Origin: Nonomuraea pusilla
GTDB lineage: Bacteria; Actinomycetota; Actinomycetes; Streptosporangiales; Streptosporangiaceae
Assembly: GCF_900109355.1 (NCBI RefSeq)
Contig: NZ_FOBF01000004.1
Location: 124,001 to 188,000 of the forward strand
Reading direction: 5' to 3'
Length of the DNA stretch: 64,000 nt
Shown here: in pieces, positions 24,772-33,126 of the stretch
How positions within the stretch are numbered: the first letter of the stretch is position 1
How the letters are laid out: the number at the start of each line of letters is the position of its first letter
Made by a program: the position numbers and the translations under genes
The notes under the pieces: model-generated
What the model saw: only the letters and a program-made list of their open reading frames with translations
What the model was told of the DNA's origin: nothing
Databases searched by the model: none

Positions 24772-24795
24772 CGGTCCCGGCGGAGCCGGGAACCG
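24772..24795. terminator. Hairpin between converging genes
   Basis: CGGTCCCGGC and GCCGGGAACCG pair with one bulged base around a GGA loop in the 31-bp gap between the SMI1-like gene and the convergent DUF3043 gene. Confidence 0.6.
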
Positions 24796-24798
24796 CGG

Positions 24799-25410
24799 CT
24801 ACTTCTTGGCGGGGACCGGCTTGCCGCCCGGCAGCACCGAGGGCGGCGGGAAGCGCAGCTTGCGGATCTGCAGCGCCCGCATGGCCGCGTAGAAGCCGAC
24901 GCCCTTCGGGCTCTCCTTGGGCAGCTTCTCCACGACCTCCTTCTTCACCTTCCACGCGACGTACACGGAGGTGGCGAGGACGCCGATCATCATGATGGGC
25001 CAGCCGATGGCGACGACGTACCCGAGCACCTGCGCCCTGATCGAGATCGGCCACGGGATCCAGGTGGCGAGCAGGATCACCATCGACAGCGGCAGGAAGT
25101 ACTGGCTCGGCAGCCGCCGCGAGTCGACCCAGTCGCGGGCGAACTTGCGCGCAGGGCCCTTGTCGCGGGCGGGGAAGTACCGCTCGTCACCGGCCAGCAT
25201 GCCCTGCCGGGCGCGATCGCGCTCGGCGGCCTGCTTGGCCCGCATCTGCCGGTAGGCCTCCTTGCGGTCCTTCGGCGCGGAGACCGGCTGGCGCCTTCGC
25301 CCTTCGGCGTCCCGGCGCTTGGGTGTGGGACGACCTTTACCCTGGGGCTTAGGATCGTCGGCGGGGACGGGGGTGTCGTCCACGGTGGTTTGGGAACGGC
25401 GTCGCAACAC
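24799..25410 (-). CDS. DUF3043 membrane protein
   Basis: A 203-residue protein. The N-terminal half is very basic and hydrophilic (KGRPTPKRRDAEGRRRQPV, KDRKEAYRQMRAKQAAERDR) with the DUF3043 hallmark GDERYFPARDKGPARKFARD. Two membrane segments follow at about 105-150 (YFLPLSMVILLATWIPWPIS, then VVAIGWPIMMIGVLATSVYV), and a short basic tail. Unknown function, widely conserved in actinobacteria. Start GTG 25410 (VLRRRSQTTVDDTPV). It is divergent from pspA across a 123-bp gap. Confidence 0.87.
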   Translation of the reverse strand: MLRRRSQTTVDDTPVPADDPKPQGKGRPTPKRRDAEGRRRQPVSAPKDRKEAYRQMRAKQAAERDRARQGMLAGDERYFPARDKGPARKFARDWVDSRRLPSQYFLPLSMVILLATWIPWPISIRAQVLGYVVAIGWPIMMIGVLATSVYVAWKVKKEVVEKLPKESPKGVGFYAAMRALQIRKLRFPPPSVLPGGKPVPAKK

Positions 25411-25533
25411 GACCTCAACCCTACCTGGAGTGCAACTTAGTGACGCCCTCGTGCGTTATGCGTAGGGTAATCACAAGGCGGCTGCACTGCATCGGGTACA
25501 CCAGCACGACCTAGAAGGGGACGGCCGACGCGC

Positions 25534-26337
25534 ATGAGCGTGATGAAGAGACTTTCCATGATCTTCAAGTCCAAGGCCAACAAGGCCCTGGACAAGATGG
25601 AGGATCCGCGGGAAACCCTCGACTATTCGTACCAGCGGCAGCTTGAGCTGCTGCAGAAGGTGCGCAGGGGCGTGGCCGACGTCGCCACCTCCCGCAAGCG
25701 GGTCGAGCTGCAGATCAACGGCCTTGAGCAGCAGGCCAGGCGGTACGAGGAGCAGGGCCGCAAGGCGCTGTCGGTGGGCCGCGAGGACCTCGCCCGCGAG
25801 GCTCTCCAGCGCCGGTCCAACCTGCAGACTCAGATGGCCGACCTGAAGATCCAGCACGACAACCTCCAGGCCGAGGAGGAGAAGCTCACCACCGCCTCGC
25901 AGCGGCTGCAGGCCAAGGTCGACGCCTTCCGCACGAAGAAGGAGACCATCAAGGCCACCTACACGGCGGCCGAGGCCCAGACGCGCATCAACGAGGCGTT
26001 CTCCGGCATCTCCGAGGAGATGGGCGACGTCGGCCTGGCCATCCAGCGTGCCGAGGACAAGACGGCGCAGATGCAGGCCCGCGCCGGCGCCATCGACGAG
26101 CTGCTCGCCAGCGGCGCGCTCGACGACTACACCGGCAGCCGCGACGACATCCAGGCCGAGCTCGACCGCATGGGCGGCGGCATGGACGTCGAGCTGGAGC
26201 TCGCCAGGATGAAGGCCGAGCTCGGGCAGGGTCCCGCCCCGCAGAGCGCGATCGAGCAGGGGCGGCAGCAGCCGCAGCAGCAGCAGCCCCAGCAGAGCCA
26301 GACCCAGCAGCTCCGTCAGCCTGGGGAGGGCCTGTGA
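25534..26337 (+). CDS. pspA: PspA/IM30 phage-shock protein
   Basis: A 267-residue, almost wholly helical protein of the PspA/Vipp1 family (ESCRT-III-like). It begins MSVMKRLSMIFKSKANKALD, continues with long coiled coils (LELLQKVRRGVADVATSRKR, LKIQHDNLQAEEEKLTTASQ) and ends in a Gln/Pro-rich tail. PspA coats the inner face of stressed membranes and preserves the proton gradient. GGGG precedes ATG 25534. The next gene (pspAA) overlaps by four bases, and htpX and pspAB follow, the known actinobacterial arrangement. TAGGGTAAT at about 25462-25470 is a possible -10 region. Confidence 0.95.
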   Translation: MSVMKRLSMIFKSKANKALDKMEDPRETLDYSYQRQLELLQKVRRGVADVATSRKRVELQINGLEQQARRYEEQGRKALSVGREDLAREALQRRSNLQTQMADLKIQHDNLQAEEEKLTTASQRLQAKVDAFRTKKETIKATYTAAEAQTRINEAFSGISEEMGDVGLAIQRAEDKTAQMQARAGAIDELLASGALDDYTGSRDDIQAELDRMGGGMDVELELARMKAELGQGPAPQSAIEQGRQQPQQQQPQQSQTQQLRQPGEGL

Positions 26338-26612
26338 TCGTCAGAATCATGGGCGAGGGCCAGATCGAGATCTCGCCGGACGACATCGCGGTGCTCAACG
26401 AGCTCGACAGCGAGCTGGAGGCCGCCATCGACGCGGGCGACGAGGCGTCGTTCCGCGTCAAACTGCACGCGCTGCTCGACAAGGTGCGCCATGTGGGCAA
26501 GGCGCTCCCCGACGACAGCCTTGAGCCGTCAGAGCTGATCCTTCCCCCCGCGGACGCCTCGATCGAGGAGGTCCGGGAGATGCTGGGCGACCAGGGCCTC
26601 ATCCCGGGGTAG
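26334..26612 (+). CDS. pspAA: PspA-associated protein PspAA
   Basis: A 92-residue acidic protein (MIVRIMGEGQIEISPDDIAV, later LDSELEAAIDAGDEASFRVK, LPPADASIEEVREMLGDQGL). This is the PspAA partner found after PspA in actinobacteria and other phyla, thought to bind PspA and modulate its assembly. It starts at GTG 26334 inside the pspA stop (GTGA overlap). There is no membrane segment. htpX begins two bases after its stop. Confidence 0.9.
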   Translation: MIVRIMGEGQIEISPDDIAVLNELDSELEAAIDAGDEASFRVKLHALLDKVRHVGKALPDDSLEPSELILPPADASIEEVREMLGDQGLIPG

Positions 26613-26614
26613 CC

Positions 26615-27511
26615 ATGGGCACCCGGTTCGCGTCCGACCGCGGCCTGACCAGCCGCATGGTCGTGACGATGTTCCTGCTGGGGCTGCTGTACGTGGTGTT
26701 CGTCGGCGTCCTGATCGCCCTCGGCGTGCGGGCGCTGACCGTGCTGGTGGTGGCGGGGGTCCTGCTGCTGGTGCAGTACTTCCTGTCCGACCGCATCGCG
26801 CTGTTCGCGATGCACGGGCGGGAGGTCTCGCCGCAGGAGGCCCCCGAGCTGCACGGCGTCATCGACCGCCTGTGCGCGATGGCCGACATGCCGAAACCGC
26901 GGGTGGCGATCGCCGACTCCGACGTCCCCAACGCGTTCGCCACCGGCCGCAACCAGAAGAACGCCGTCGTGTGCGTGACGACCGGCATCCTGCGGCGGCT
27001 GGAGCCGCAGGAGCTCGAAGGCGTCCTGGCGCACGAGCTGTCGCACGTCGCCCACCGCGACGTCGCCGTCATGACGATCGCGTCGTTCCTCGGCATCGTC
27101 GCCGGGCTGATGACCAGGGTCGCCCTCTACACGGGGTTCGGCGGGCGGCGCGACAACCAGGGCGGCCTGCCCGTCGGGCTGATCATCATGCTCGTCTCGG
27201 TCGTCGTGTACGCCGTGAGCTTCCTGCTCACCCGCGCCCTGTCGCGCTACCGCGAGCTGGCGGCCGACCGGGCGGGCGCGCTGCTCACCCAGCGGCCCTC
27301 GGCCCTGGCCAGCGCGCTGACCAAGGTCACCGGCGACATGGCGCGCATCCCGACCCGCGACCTGCGTGACGCGGAGCCGTTCAACGCCTTCTACTTCGCC
27401 CCGGCGCTGGCCGGAGGGGCGACGCTGGCGGCCCTGTTCTCCACGCACCCGTCGCTGGAGCGGCGGCTCGGGCAGCTCGCCGCCATCTCCAAGCAGCTCG
27501 GAAGGGGCTGA
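26615..27511 (+). CDS. htpX: HtpX-family membrane zinc protease (M48B)
   Basis: A 298-residue integral membrane metalloprotease. Two N-terminal helices (MVVTMFLLGLLYVVFVGVLI, then VLVVAGVLLLVQYFL) precede the catalytic domain with HELSH (in GVLAHELSHVAHRDVAV) and the third zinc ligand Glu in RYRELAADRAGALL. Two further helices lie between. HtpX degrades damaged membrane proteins. Placement between pspAA and pspAB indicates a shared response to envelope damage. ATG 26615 is used. All catalytic residues are present, unlike the M48-like protein at 8.5-9.5 kb. Confidence 0.94.
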   Translation: MGTRFASDRGLTSRMVVTMFLLGLLYVVFVGVLIALGVRALTVLVVAGVLLLVQYFLSDRIALFAMHGREVSPQEAPELHGVIDRLCAMADMPKPRVAIADSDVPNAFATGRNQKNAVVCVTTGILRRLEPQELEGVLAHELSHVAHRDVAVMTIASFLGIVAGLMTRVALYTGFGGRRDNQGGLPVGLIIMLVSVVVYAVSFLLTRALSRYRELAADRAGALLTQRPSALASALTKVTGDMARIPTRDLRDAEPFNAFYFAPALAGGATLAALFSTHPSLERRLGQLAAISKQLGRG

Positions 27512-27514
27512 TCC

Positions 27515-28072
27515 ATGGGCTGGCTCGACGCGCTGCTCGGCCGGTCGAAGCCGGTGAAGCCGAACCTCGACGCGCTGTTCGCGCTGCCGTCGGCCGCCGT
27601 GACGCTGCAGGCCGAGACCGGGCTCGTCCCCACCGGTCTCGGCTCGGTGGCGTTCAGGGCGGCCGAGGGCGGCGCGTTCGCGACGCTGGAGCGCGACGTC
27701 AAGGCGCTGCTGGGCGGCCGCGTCGAGGAGTCGTCCGACGGCTACGGCTATACCTGGCTGCTGGTGCGCCGCGACCCCGACGCCGTCGGCGACCTCGTCA
27801 CCGAGCTGCACGCGGTGAACTCGTCGCTGGAGTCGGCGGGGTTCGGCCCGTCGCTGCTGTGCTCGCTGGTGTCGTTCGCCGACGGCGACGGCCGCAGGCT
27901 CGCGGTCGTCTACCTCTACAAGCGCGGCACGTTCTACCCGTTCGCGCCGCTCACGGGGCAGCGGCGCGACAACGCGCTCGAACTGCAGGCCAGGGGCGCG
28001 CTGGAGGGCGAGCTGCCGCTGGAGCAGGACCTCGGCCGCTGGTTCCCCGTCTGGGGGGCTCCCGGACTCTGA
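27515..28072 (+). CDS. pspAB: PspA-associated protein PspAB
   Basis: A 185-residue soluble protein beginning MGWLDALLGRSKPVKPNLDA, with FALPSAAVTLQAETGLVPTG, YTWLLVRRDPDAVGDLVTEL and a tail DLGRWFPVWGAPGL. These are marks of PspAB, encoded after HtpX in actinobacteria. Its biochemical role is not established. It begins four bases after htpX and ends the operon. No clear terminator follows; the DUF998 fusion starts 26 bp later and may be transcribed by read-through. Confidence 0.88.
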   Translation: MGWLDALLGRSKPVKPNLDALFALPSAAVTLQAETGLVPTGLGSVAFRAAEGGAFATLERDVKALLGGRVEESSDGYGYTWLLVRRDPDAVGDLVTELHAVNSSLESAGFGPSLLCSLVSFADGDGRRLAVVYLYKRGTFYPFAPLTGQRRDNALELQARGALEGELPLEQDLGRWFPVWGAPGL

Positions 28073-28097
28073 TCGCCCACGGTGATCTAATGCTCAC

Positions 28098-29516
28098 GTG
28101 GAGCGAAGGTTGGTCGTGGCGGCGGCGTGCGCGTTCATCGTGGCGGCCGTGCTGTACAGCGCGTGGGTCACCGGCCAGTTCACCACGCCCGCCGTCGACC
28201 GCACCGAGGGGTACGTGGGCGAGCTGGCCGCGCTCGACCAGCCGTGGACCCGCCTGTTCCGCGTCAGCGACGTGGGCGCGGGCCTGGCCTGCCTGCTGGG
28301 CGTGGCGCTCACGCCGGTCCAGCGGCGCGAGTGGCCCGGCTGGCTCGCCCTGGCCGCGTTCGGGCTCCTCACGGCCGCCACGGGCGTCTTCCCGCTCGAC
28401 TGCGCCGCGCTGAGCGACCCCGCCTGCGGGCGGCACGCGCTGTCGCTGCCGCACCGGGCGCACACGGTGACCGCCGCGCTCGCCGCGGTCAGCGCCCCGG
28501 CCGCCATGGCGCTGCTGGGCGCCAGCTGGCGGGCCCGCCTGTCGTGGCTGCTGTCGGGCATGACCACCGGGGCCGTCGCCGTCACCGCGGCCGCCGTCGT
28601 CCTCGGCCACCTCGCGGGCGTCGCGCACCGCGTGCAGCTCGCCCTGGTGGCCGCCTGGCTCGTGTACGCGGCCATGCGGCTGCTCGTCGCCGCCCCCGTG
28701 CCGCCCACTGTGTCGCCCACCATGCCGCCCCCCGTGCCGCCCCCCGTGCCGCCCACCATGCCGGGAGAGGGTGGCACGCCGCACGTCGTCGCGCAGGGCG
28801 ACGGGCCCGCCGTCATCCTCGCGCCGGGGACGGGCCGCTCCTGGTTCCACTGGGAGCCGGTGGCCGGGGCGCTCGCCGGGGCCCGGCGCGTCGTCCGCTT
28901 CGACCGCCCCGGGCTCGGGCTCAGCCCGCCCTCGCCCCTGCCGCCCACCCTGTACGCCGAGGCCGCCCGCCTGGCCGCCCTGGCCCCCGCCCACCCGGAA
29001 CGCGTCACCGTGGTCGCCCACAGGGACGCCTGCTGGCACGCCGAGGCGTTCGCCAGGCTGCACCCGCTGCGCGTGGAGCGGCTCGTCCTCGTGGACCCGC
29101 CCTGCCCGAAGCGGCGCGGCCGGGCGGCGCCGGCGGACCCCGTCGTGCGCTGGCTGCCCGCGCTGGGAGGCGCCTGGGGCGCCGCCGCGCTGGCCCGCGT
29201 GGCAGGTCCCGCCGTGAACCGCCTGCTGTCGGGCCTGCCCGACCCGTGCGGCGTGTACCGGCGCGGCCGGGTGCTCGCGGCGGCGGCGGGGGAGCGGCTG
29301 TCGCGCGGGCGGATGGCGTCGGACCTGCTGGCGGTCAGGTCCGGGATGCCGTTCCCGCGCGTGCCCGTCACGGTGCTCGGCCCGCGCCGGGGCGCCGGGT
29401 GCGCCCGCGCCGTCGCCTCCGAGCTGGGCGGCGTCCTGGTGCGGCTGCCGGGGCCGCGCCGCAGGATCCTCGCCGACCACGCGGGGTCCGTCGCGGCGGC
29501 GGCCGAGGGGGCGTGA
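28098..29516 (+). CDS. DUF998 membrane domain fused to alpha/beta-hydrolase-like domain lacking the nucleophile
   Basis: A 472-residue fusion. Residues 1-197 have six hydrophobic helices with the DUF998 landmark GVFPLDCAALSDPACGRHAL. A repetitive Pro/Val linker follows (PVPPTVSPTMPPPVPPPVPP). Residues 228-472 have the alpha/beta hydrolase layout: HVVAQGDGPAVILAPGTGRS, VVRFDRPGLGLS, and a possible base His in ILADHAGSV. The nucleophile elbow that should read GxSxG is VVAHRDACW (about 306-312), with Arg/Asp at the serine position. It is therefore probably a non-hydrolytic domain. GTG 28098. It follows the psp operon in the same direction. Confidence 0.7.
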   Translation: MERRLVVAAACAFIVAAVLYSAWVTGQFTTPAVDRTEGYVGELAALDQPWTRLFRVSDVGAGLACLLGVALTPVQRREWPGWLALAAFGLLTAATGVFPLDCAALSDPACGRHALSLPHRAHTVTAALAAVSAPAAMALLGASWRARLSWLLSGMTTGAVAVTAAAVVLGHLAGVAHRVQLALVAAWLVYAAMRLLVAAPVPPTVSPTMPPPVPPPVPPTMPGEGGTPHVVAQGDGPAVILAPGTGRSWFHWEPVAGALAGARRVVRFDRPGLGLSPPSPLPPTLYAEAARLAALAPAHPERVTVVAHRDACWHAEAFARLHPLRVERLVLVDPPCPKRRGRAAPADPVVRWLPALGGAWGAAALARVAGPAVNRLLSGLPDPCGVYRRGRVLAAAAGERLSRGRMASDLLAVRSGMPFPRVPVTVLGPRRGAGCARAVASELGGVLVRLPGPRRRILADHAGSVAAAAEGA

Positions 29517-29589
29517 CGGGCCGCGCCGCCGGGCCCAGAATGGGCGGCGTACGGTGAGCCTGCGACGGGGAGAGGGGACGGGCATCGGC

Positions 29590-30231
29590 ATGGACGCGGA
29601 CACGAGCCGGGGCGCCGGCGGGGGCACGGGCGCGGACATCACGGTCGTCGGCGAGGGGACGGCCCTGGCCGCGCCCGACGTCCTGCGGCTGCACGCGGGC
29701 GTCGAGGTGCGCAGGGGCTCGGCGGCGGAGTCCTTCACGGCCGTCAGGGCGGCCGCGGCCCGCCTGGCGCAGGCGCTGCGCGACGCCGGCGTCGCCGCCG
29801 AGGACGTACGCACCACCGACCTGTCGCTCGGCCCCGAGTACGACGCCTACCCCAAGGTGGGGGCCTACCGGGCGGCGCAGGGCGTCGAGGTGGTCATCCG
29901 CGACCTCGCGGCGGCCGACCGGGTCATCGACGCGGTGGCCGGGGTGGGGGAGGAGGCCAGGCTGAACGGGCTGGCCTTCGAGGTGTCCGACCCGGCGGCG
30001 GCCCTCGCCGAGGCGAGGGCCGGGGCGTTCCGCGACGCCGCGGCCAAGGCCGCGCAGTACGCCGAGCTGGCGGGGCGCGGCCTCGGCCGGGTCGTGTCGG
30101 TCGGCGAGGAGGTCAGGGGCGGGCCGCAGCCGCTCGCGACGGCGGTCGCGATGGCGGCGGAGGGCGGCTCGGTCAGCCCGGGACGCCAGAGCCTGACGGT
30201 CGGCGTCCGGGTCGGCTACGCCTTCGCCTGA
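29590..30231 (+). CDS. SIMPL-domain (DUF541) protein
   Basis: About 213 residues. From ITVVGEGTALAAPDVLRLHA the sequence follows the SIMPL/DUF541 family (VRRGSAAESFTAVRAAAARL, AEDVRTTDLSLGPEYDAYP, ARAGAFRDAAAKAAQYAELA, and the end SPGRQSLTVGVRVGYAFA). Family members are usually exported or interact with kinases (SIMPL: signalling molecule associated with mouse pelle-like kinase); no signal peptide is visible here. ATG 29590 has GGAGAGGGG about 12 bases upstream; GTG 29554 is an alternative giving 225 residues. A strong hairpin follows. Confidence 0.85.
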   Translation: MDADTSRGAGGGTGADITVVGEGTALAAPDVLRLHAGVEVRRGSAAESFTAVRAAAARLAQALRDAGVAAEDVRTTDLSLGPEYDAYPKVGAYRAAQGVEVVIRDLAAADRVIDAVAGVGEEARLNGLAFEVSDPAAALAEARAGAFRDAAAKAAQYAELAGRGLGRVVSVGEEVRGGPQPLATAVAMAAEGGSVSPGRQSLTVGVRVGYAFA

Positions 30232-30237
30232 CCCGGG

Positions 30238-30263
30238 GACCCGGGCAGCCCGGCGCCCGGGTC
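30238..30263. terminator. Bidirectional hairpin between SIMPL gene and nadA
   Basis: GACCCGGG and CCCGGGTC form a perfect 8-bp stem around a 10-base loop, seven bases after the SIMPL stop codon. A short direct repeat (GGTCAGGGCAGG twice) follows up to the nadA stop. Confidence 0.7.
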
Positions 30264-30300
30264 GCGCCCGCCAGGAGCCGGGGCGGGGTCAGGGCAGGGG

Positions 30301-31452
30301 TCAGGGCAGGGCCAGCATGCGGTCGAGCGCGACCCTGGCCCAGTGGGCGGTGTCGGCGTCGACGGTGATCTGGTTGACGACCTCGCCGAGCACCAGCGAC
30401 TCCAGCGCCCACACCAGGTGGGGCAGGTCGATCCTGTTCATGGTGGAGCAGTAGCAGACGGTCCTGTCGAGGAACGAGACGTTCTTGTCGGGGAACATCT
30501 GGGCCAGCCGCTTGACCAGGTTCAGCTCGGTGCCGATCGCCCAGCTCGACCCGGCGGGGGCGGCCTGCAGCGTCCTGATGATGTGCTCGGTGGAGCCGAC
30601 GTGGTCGGCCTTCAGCACCACCTCGTGGCGGCACTCCGGGTGGACGAGCACGTTCACGCCGGGGATGCGCTCGCGCACGTCGTCCACCGACTCGGCGGTG
30701 AAGCGGCCGTGCACCGAGCAGTGGCCCTTCCACAGGATCATGCGCGCCCGTTCGAGCTGCTCGGGGGTGAGGCCGCCGTTCGGACGGTGCGGGTTCCACA
30801 CGACGCAGTCGTCCAGGGACATGCCCATCTCCAGCACGGCCGTGTTGCGGCCGAGGTGCTGGTCGGGCAGGAACAGCACCTTGTCGCCCTGCTGGAACGC
30901 CCAGTCGAGGGCGCGCCTGGCGTTGGAGGAGGTGCAGACCGCGCCGCCGTTCCTGCCGCAGAACGCCTTGATGTCGGCGCTGGAGTTCATGTACGTGACC
31001 GGGACGGTCCGTCCTGCCAGCCCGGCGTCCTCCAGGGCCTCCCAGCACTCCTCGACCTGGTCGAAGGTGGCCATGTCGGCCATCGAGCACCCGGCCGCCA
31101 TGTCGGGCAGGATCACCTGCTGGCCGTCGCCGGTGAGGATGTCGGCCGACTCGGCCATGAAGTGCACGCCGCAGAAGACGATGTACTCCGCCTGCGGCCT
31201 GGCCGCGGCCTGCTGGGCCAGCTTGAACGAGTCGCCCGTCACGTCGGCGAACTGGATGACCTCGTCGCGCTGGTAGTGGTGACCGAGCACGAACAGCCGG
31301 TCGCCCAGCGCCTCCTTGGCCTTGCGCGCCCGCTCCACGAGCGCGGGGTCGCTCGCGGGCGGCAGCTCGCCCGGGCACTCGACACCCTTCTCACTGTGCG
31401 GATCCGCGCCCTCGCCGAGGACGAACAGCGGCAGGCCCGTGTGTGCGGCCAT
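30301..31452 (-). CDS. nadA: Quinolinate synthase
   Basis: A 383-residue [4Fe-4S] enzyme condensing iminoaspartate and dihydroxyacetone phosphate to quinolinate in NAD synthesis. Motifs: FVLGHHYQRDEVIQFADVTG, the first cluster Cys in FCGVHFMAESADIL, the second in CSVHGRF or CGRNGGAVC, and the last in FLDRTVCYCSTMNRIDLP; also VHPECRHEVV and GSTEHII. ATG 31452 has GGGGG seven bases upstream and is preferred over GTG 31458. nadB and nadC, which usually follow, are absent from this window. It is divergent from erpA, whose product may help load its cluster. Confidence 0.96.
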   Translation of the reverse strand: MAAHTGLPLFVLGEGADPHSEKGVECPGELPPASDPALVERARKAKEALGDRLFVLGHHYQRDEVIQFADVTGDSFKLAQQAAARPQAEYIVFCGVHFMAESADILTGDGQQVILPDMAAGCSMADMATFDQVEECWEALEDAGLAGRTVPVTYMNSSADIKAFCGRNGGAVCTSSNARRALDWAFQQGDKVLFLPDQHLGRNTAVLEMGMSLDDCVVWNPHRPNGGLTPEQLERARMILWKGHCSVHGRFTAESVDDVRERIPGVNVLVHPECRHEVVLKADHVGSTEHIIRTLQAAPAGSSWAIGTELNLVKRLAQMFPDKNVSFLDRTVCYCSTMNRIDLPHLVWALESLVLGEVVNQITVDADTAHWARVALDRMLALP

Positions 31453-31458
31453 GGCCAC

Positions 31459-31613
31459 ACCCCCTTATCGTCGAATTGACGCTTAATGATGACACACGGG
31501 ACGAGGCGATTTATTCCGGGGGTACGCGGCCCCGGGAATGTGTGGCACACGGCAGGTGTTGGTAGCGTCGTTGGAAGACGTCAGAACCAGACAGCCGGTT
31601 AGGGAGTCAGCAG
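31459..31613. promoter_or_regulatory. Divergent nadA/erpA promoter region with inverted repeats
   Basis: This 155-bp gap holds no gene. ATTCCGGGG / CCCCGGGAAT (about 31513-31540, one extra G in the right arm) and GTGTG-G-CACAC (31540-31550) are adjacent inverted repeats. TTGACGCTTAATGATGAC near 31476-31494 is AT-rich for this genome. These are plausible operators or promoter parts for nadA and erpA; no known regulator motif was matched. Confidence 0.35.
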
Positions 31614-31967
31614 ATGACGGTTGAGAGCAGCGAGACCACGGCGCAGGGCCTGATCCTGACTGACGCGGCCGCCGCCAAGGTCAAGAGCCTGCTGGAGCAG
31701 CAGGGCGAGGAGAGTCTGCAGCTGCGCGTGGCCGTGCAGCCGGGCGGCTGCTCGGGCCTGCGTTACCAGCTCTTCTTCGACGACCGCTCCATGGACGGCG
31801 ACGTGGTGTCGGAGTTCGGCGGTGTGAGCGTGGTCACCGACCGCATGAGCGCTCCCTACCTGATGGGCGCCACCATCGACTTCGTCGACACGATCGAGAA
31901 GCAGGGCTTCACCATCGACAACCCCAACGCCACCGGCTCCTGCGCCTGCGGCGACTCGTTCAACTAG
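31614..31967 (+). CDS. erpA: Iron-sulfur cluster insertion protein (HesB/IscA/ErpA)
   Basis: A 117-residue A-type Fe-S carrier. The three conserved cysteines are present: VAVQPGGCSGLRYQLFFDD and the C-terminal TGSCACGDSFN. It delivers clusters to apo-enzymes such as LipA and NadA, both encoded in this window. The locus matches M. tuberculosis Rv2204c. ATG 31614. A hairpin terminator follows. Confidence 0.95.
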   Translation: MTVESSETTAQGLILTDAAAAKVKSLLEQQGEESLQLRVAVQPGGCSGLRYQLFFDDRSMDGDVVSEFGGVSVVTDRMSAPYLMGATIDFVDTIEKQGFTIDNPNATGSCACGDSFN

Positions 31968-31992
31968 CCGACCGGCCGGACGGCGACGCGCG

Positions 31993-32022
31993 GGTCCCGC
32001 CTGCCTTGGTGCGGGCGGGACC
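31993..32022 (+). terminator. Hairpin after erpA
   Basis: GGTCCCGCC and GGCGGGACC form a perfect 9-bp stem with a 12-base loop, 26 bases after the erpA stop, followed by a T/C-rich stretch. Confidence 0.75.
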
Positions 32023-32078
32023 TTCGCGTATTCTCGTGGGGCTCATTTGGCCTGCTGACAACGAGGAAGAAGAATCCC

Positions 32079-33065
32079 GTGCGCATCGCCGTAACCGGCT
32101 CCATCGCGACAGACCACCTGATGACCTTCCCGGGAAGCTTCGGGGAGCAGCTGATCGCCGAGCAGCTCGACCGCGTGTCGCTCTCGTTCCTGGTCGACGA
32201 TCTGCAGATCCGTCGCGGCGGCTGCGCGGCCAACATCGCCTTCGGCATGGGATGCCTGGGGCTGACGCCGCTCCTCGTCGGCGCGGTCGGCAACGACTTC
32301 GCCGACTACCGCTCCTGGCTGGAGCGCCACGGCGTCGACTGCGAGTCGGTCCACGTCTCCGAGACCCAGCACACGGCGCGCTTCCTGTGCACCACCGACC
32401 AGCACCACAACCAGATCGCGTCCTTCTACACCGGCGCGATGGCCGAGGCGCGCATGATCGAGCTCCAGCCCGTCGCCGACCGCGTCGGCGGCCTCGACCT
32501 GGTGCTGATCAGCCCCAACGACCCCGACGCCATGCTCCGCCACACCGACGAGTGCCGCCAGCGGGGCATCGCCTTCGCCGCCGACATCTCCCAGCAGCTC
32601 GCCCGCATGGCCGACGAGGACATCCGCCAGCTCGTCGACGGCGCCGCCTACCTCTTCTCCAACGACTACGAGAAGGGGCTCATCGAGCAGAAGACCGGCT
32701 GGTCCGACGCCGAGATCCTCGACCGGGTCGCCGTCCGCGTCACCACGCTCGGCCCCAAGGGCGCCGTCATCGACCGCAAGGGCGAGCCGTCGATCCACGT
32801 CGCCCCCGCGCCCGAGCGGGGCAAGGCCGACCCGACCGGCGTCGGCGACGCCTTCCGCGCCGGCTTCCTCGCCGGCGTCGCCTGGGGCCTGCCGCTGGAG
32901 CGCTGCGGCCAGATCGGCAACCTCACCGCCACGCACGTGCTGGAGCGCGTCGGCGGCCAGGAGTACGAGCTGGGGCAGAAGGTGTTCCTGGAGCGCTTCA
33001 GCACCGCCTACGGCCCGGAGGCGGCCGAAGAAGTCGCCACGCACGTCCGCTGCCACCACCCGTGA
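32079..33065 (+). CDS. adoK: PfkB-family carbohydrate kinase, adenosine-kinase type
   Basis: A 328-residue ribokinase-fold enzyme. It starts VRIAVTGSIATDHLMTFPGS, has RRGGCAANIAFGMGCLGL (sugar-binding Gly-Gly motif) and the catalytic/ATP motif DPTGVGDAFRAGFLAGVAW with the base Asp in GVGDAF. M. tuberculosis AdoK (Rv2202c), an adenosine kinase of bacterial ribokinase type, lies at the same place between erpA and ctaC, so adenosine phosphorylation is the best guess; another nucleoside or sugar is possible. GTG 32079 has GAGGAAGAAG upstream. Confidence 0.85.
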   Translation: MRIAVTGSIATDHLMTFPGSFGEQLIAEQLDRVSLSFLVDDLQIRRGGCAANIAFGMGCLGLTPLLVGAVGNDFADYRSWLERHGVDCESVHVSETQHTARFLCTTDQHHNQIASFYTGAMAEARMIELQPVADRVGGLDLVLISPNDPDAMLRHTDECRQRGIAFAADISQQLARMADEDIRQLVDGAAYLFSNDYEKGLIEQKTGWSDAEILDRVAVRVTTLGPKGAVIDRKGEPSIHVAPAPERGKADPTGVGDAFRAGFLAGVAWGLPLERCGQIGNLTATHVLERVGGQEYELGQKVFLERFSTAYGPEAAEEVATHVRCHHP

Positions 33066-33088
33066 CCCTCGTCGCGCACTGAACCGCG

Positions 33089-33120
33089 GCGGCGCCCGGC
33101 CCACCAGGACCGGGCGCCGC
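33089..33120. terminator. Bidirectional hairpin between adoK and CBS gene
   Basis: GCGGCGCCCGG and CCGGGCGCCGC form a perfect 11-bp stem with a 10-base loop in the gap between these converging genes. Confidence 0.85.
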
Positions 33121-33126
33121 GTCGCG

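Noticed and set aside
31540..31550. CRP-type site near erpA
   Set aside because: GTGTG-G-CACAC has the wrong spacing and half-site compared with TGTGA-N6-TCACA.
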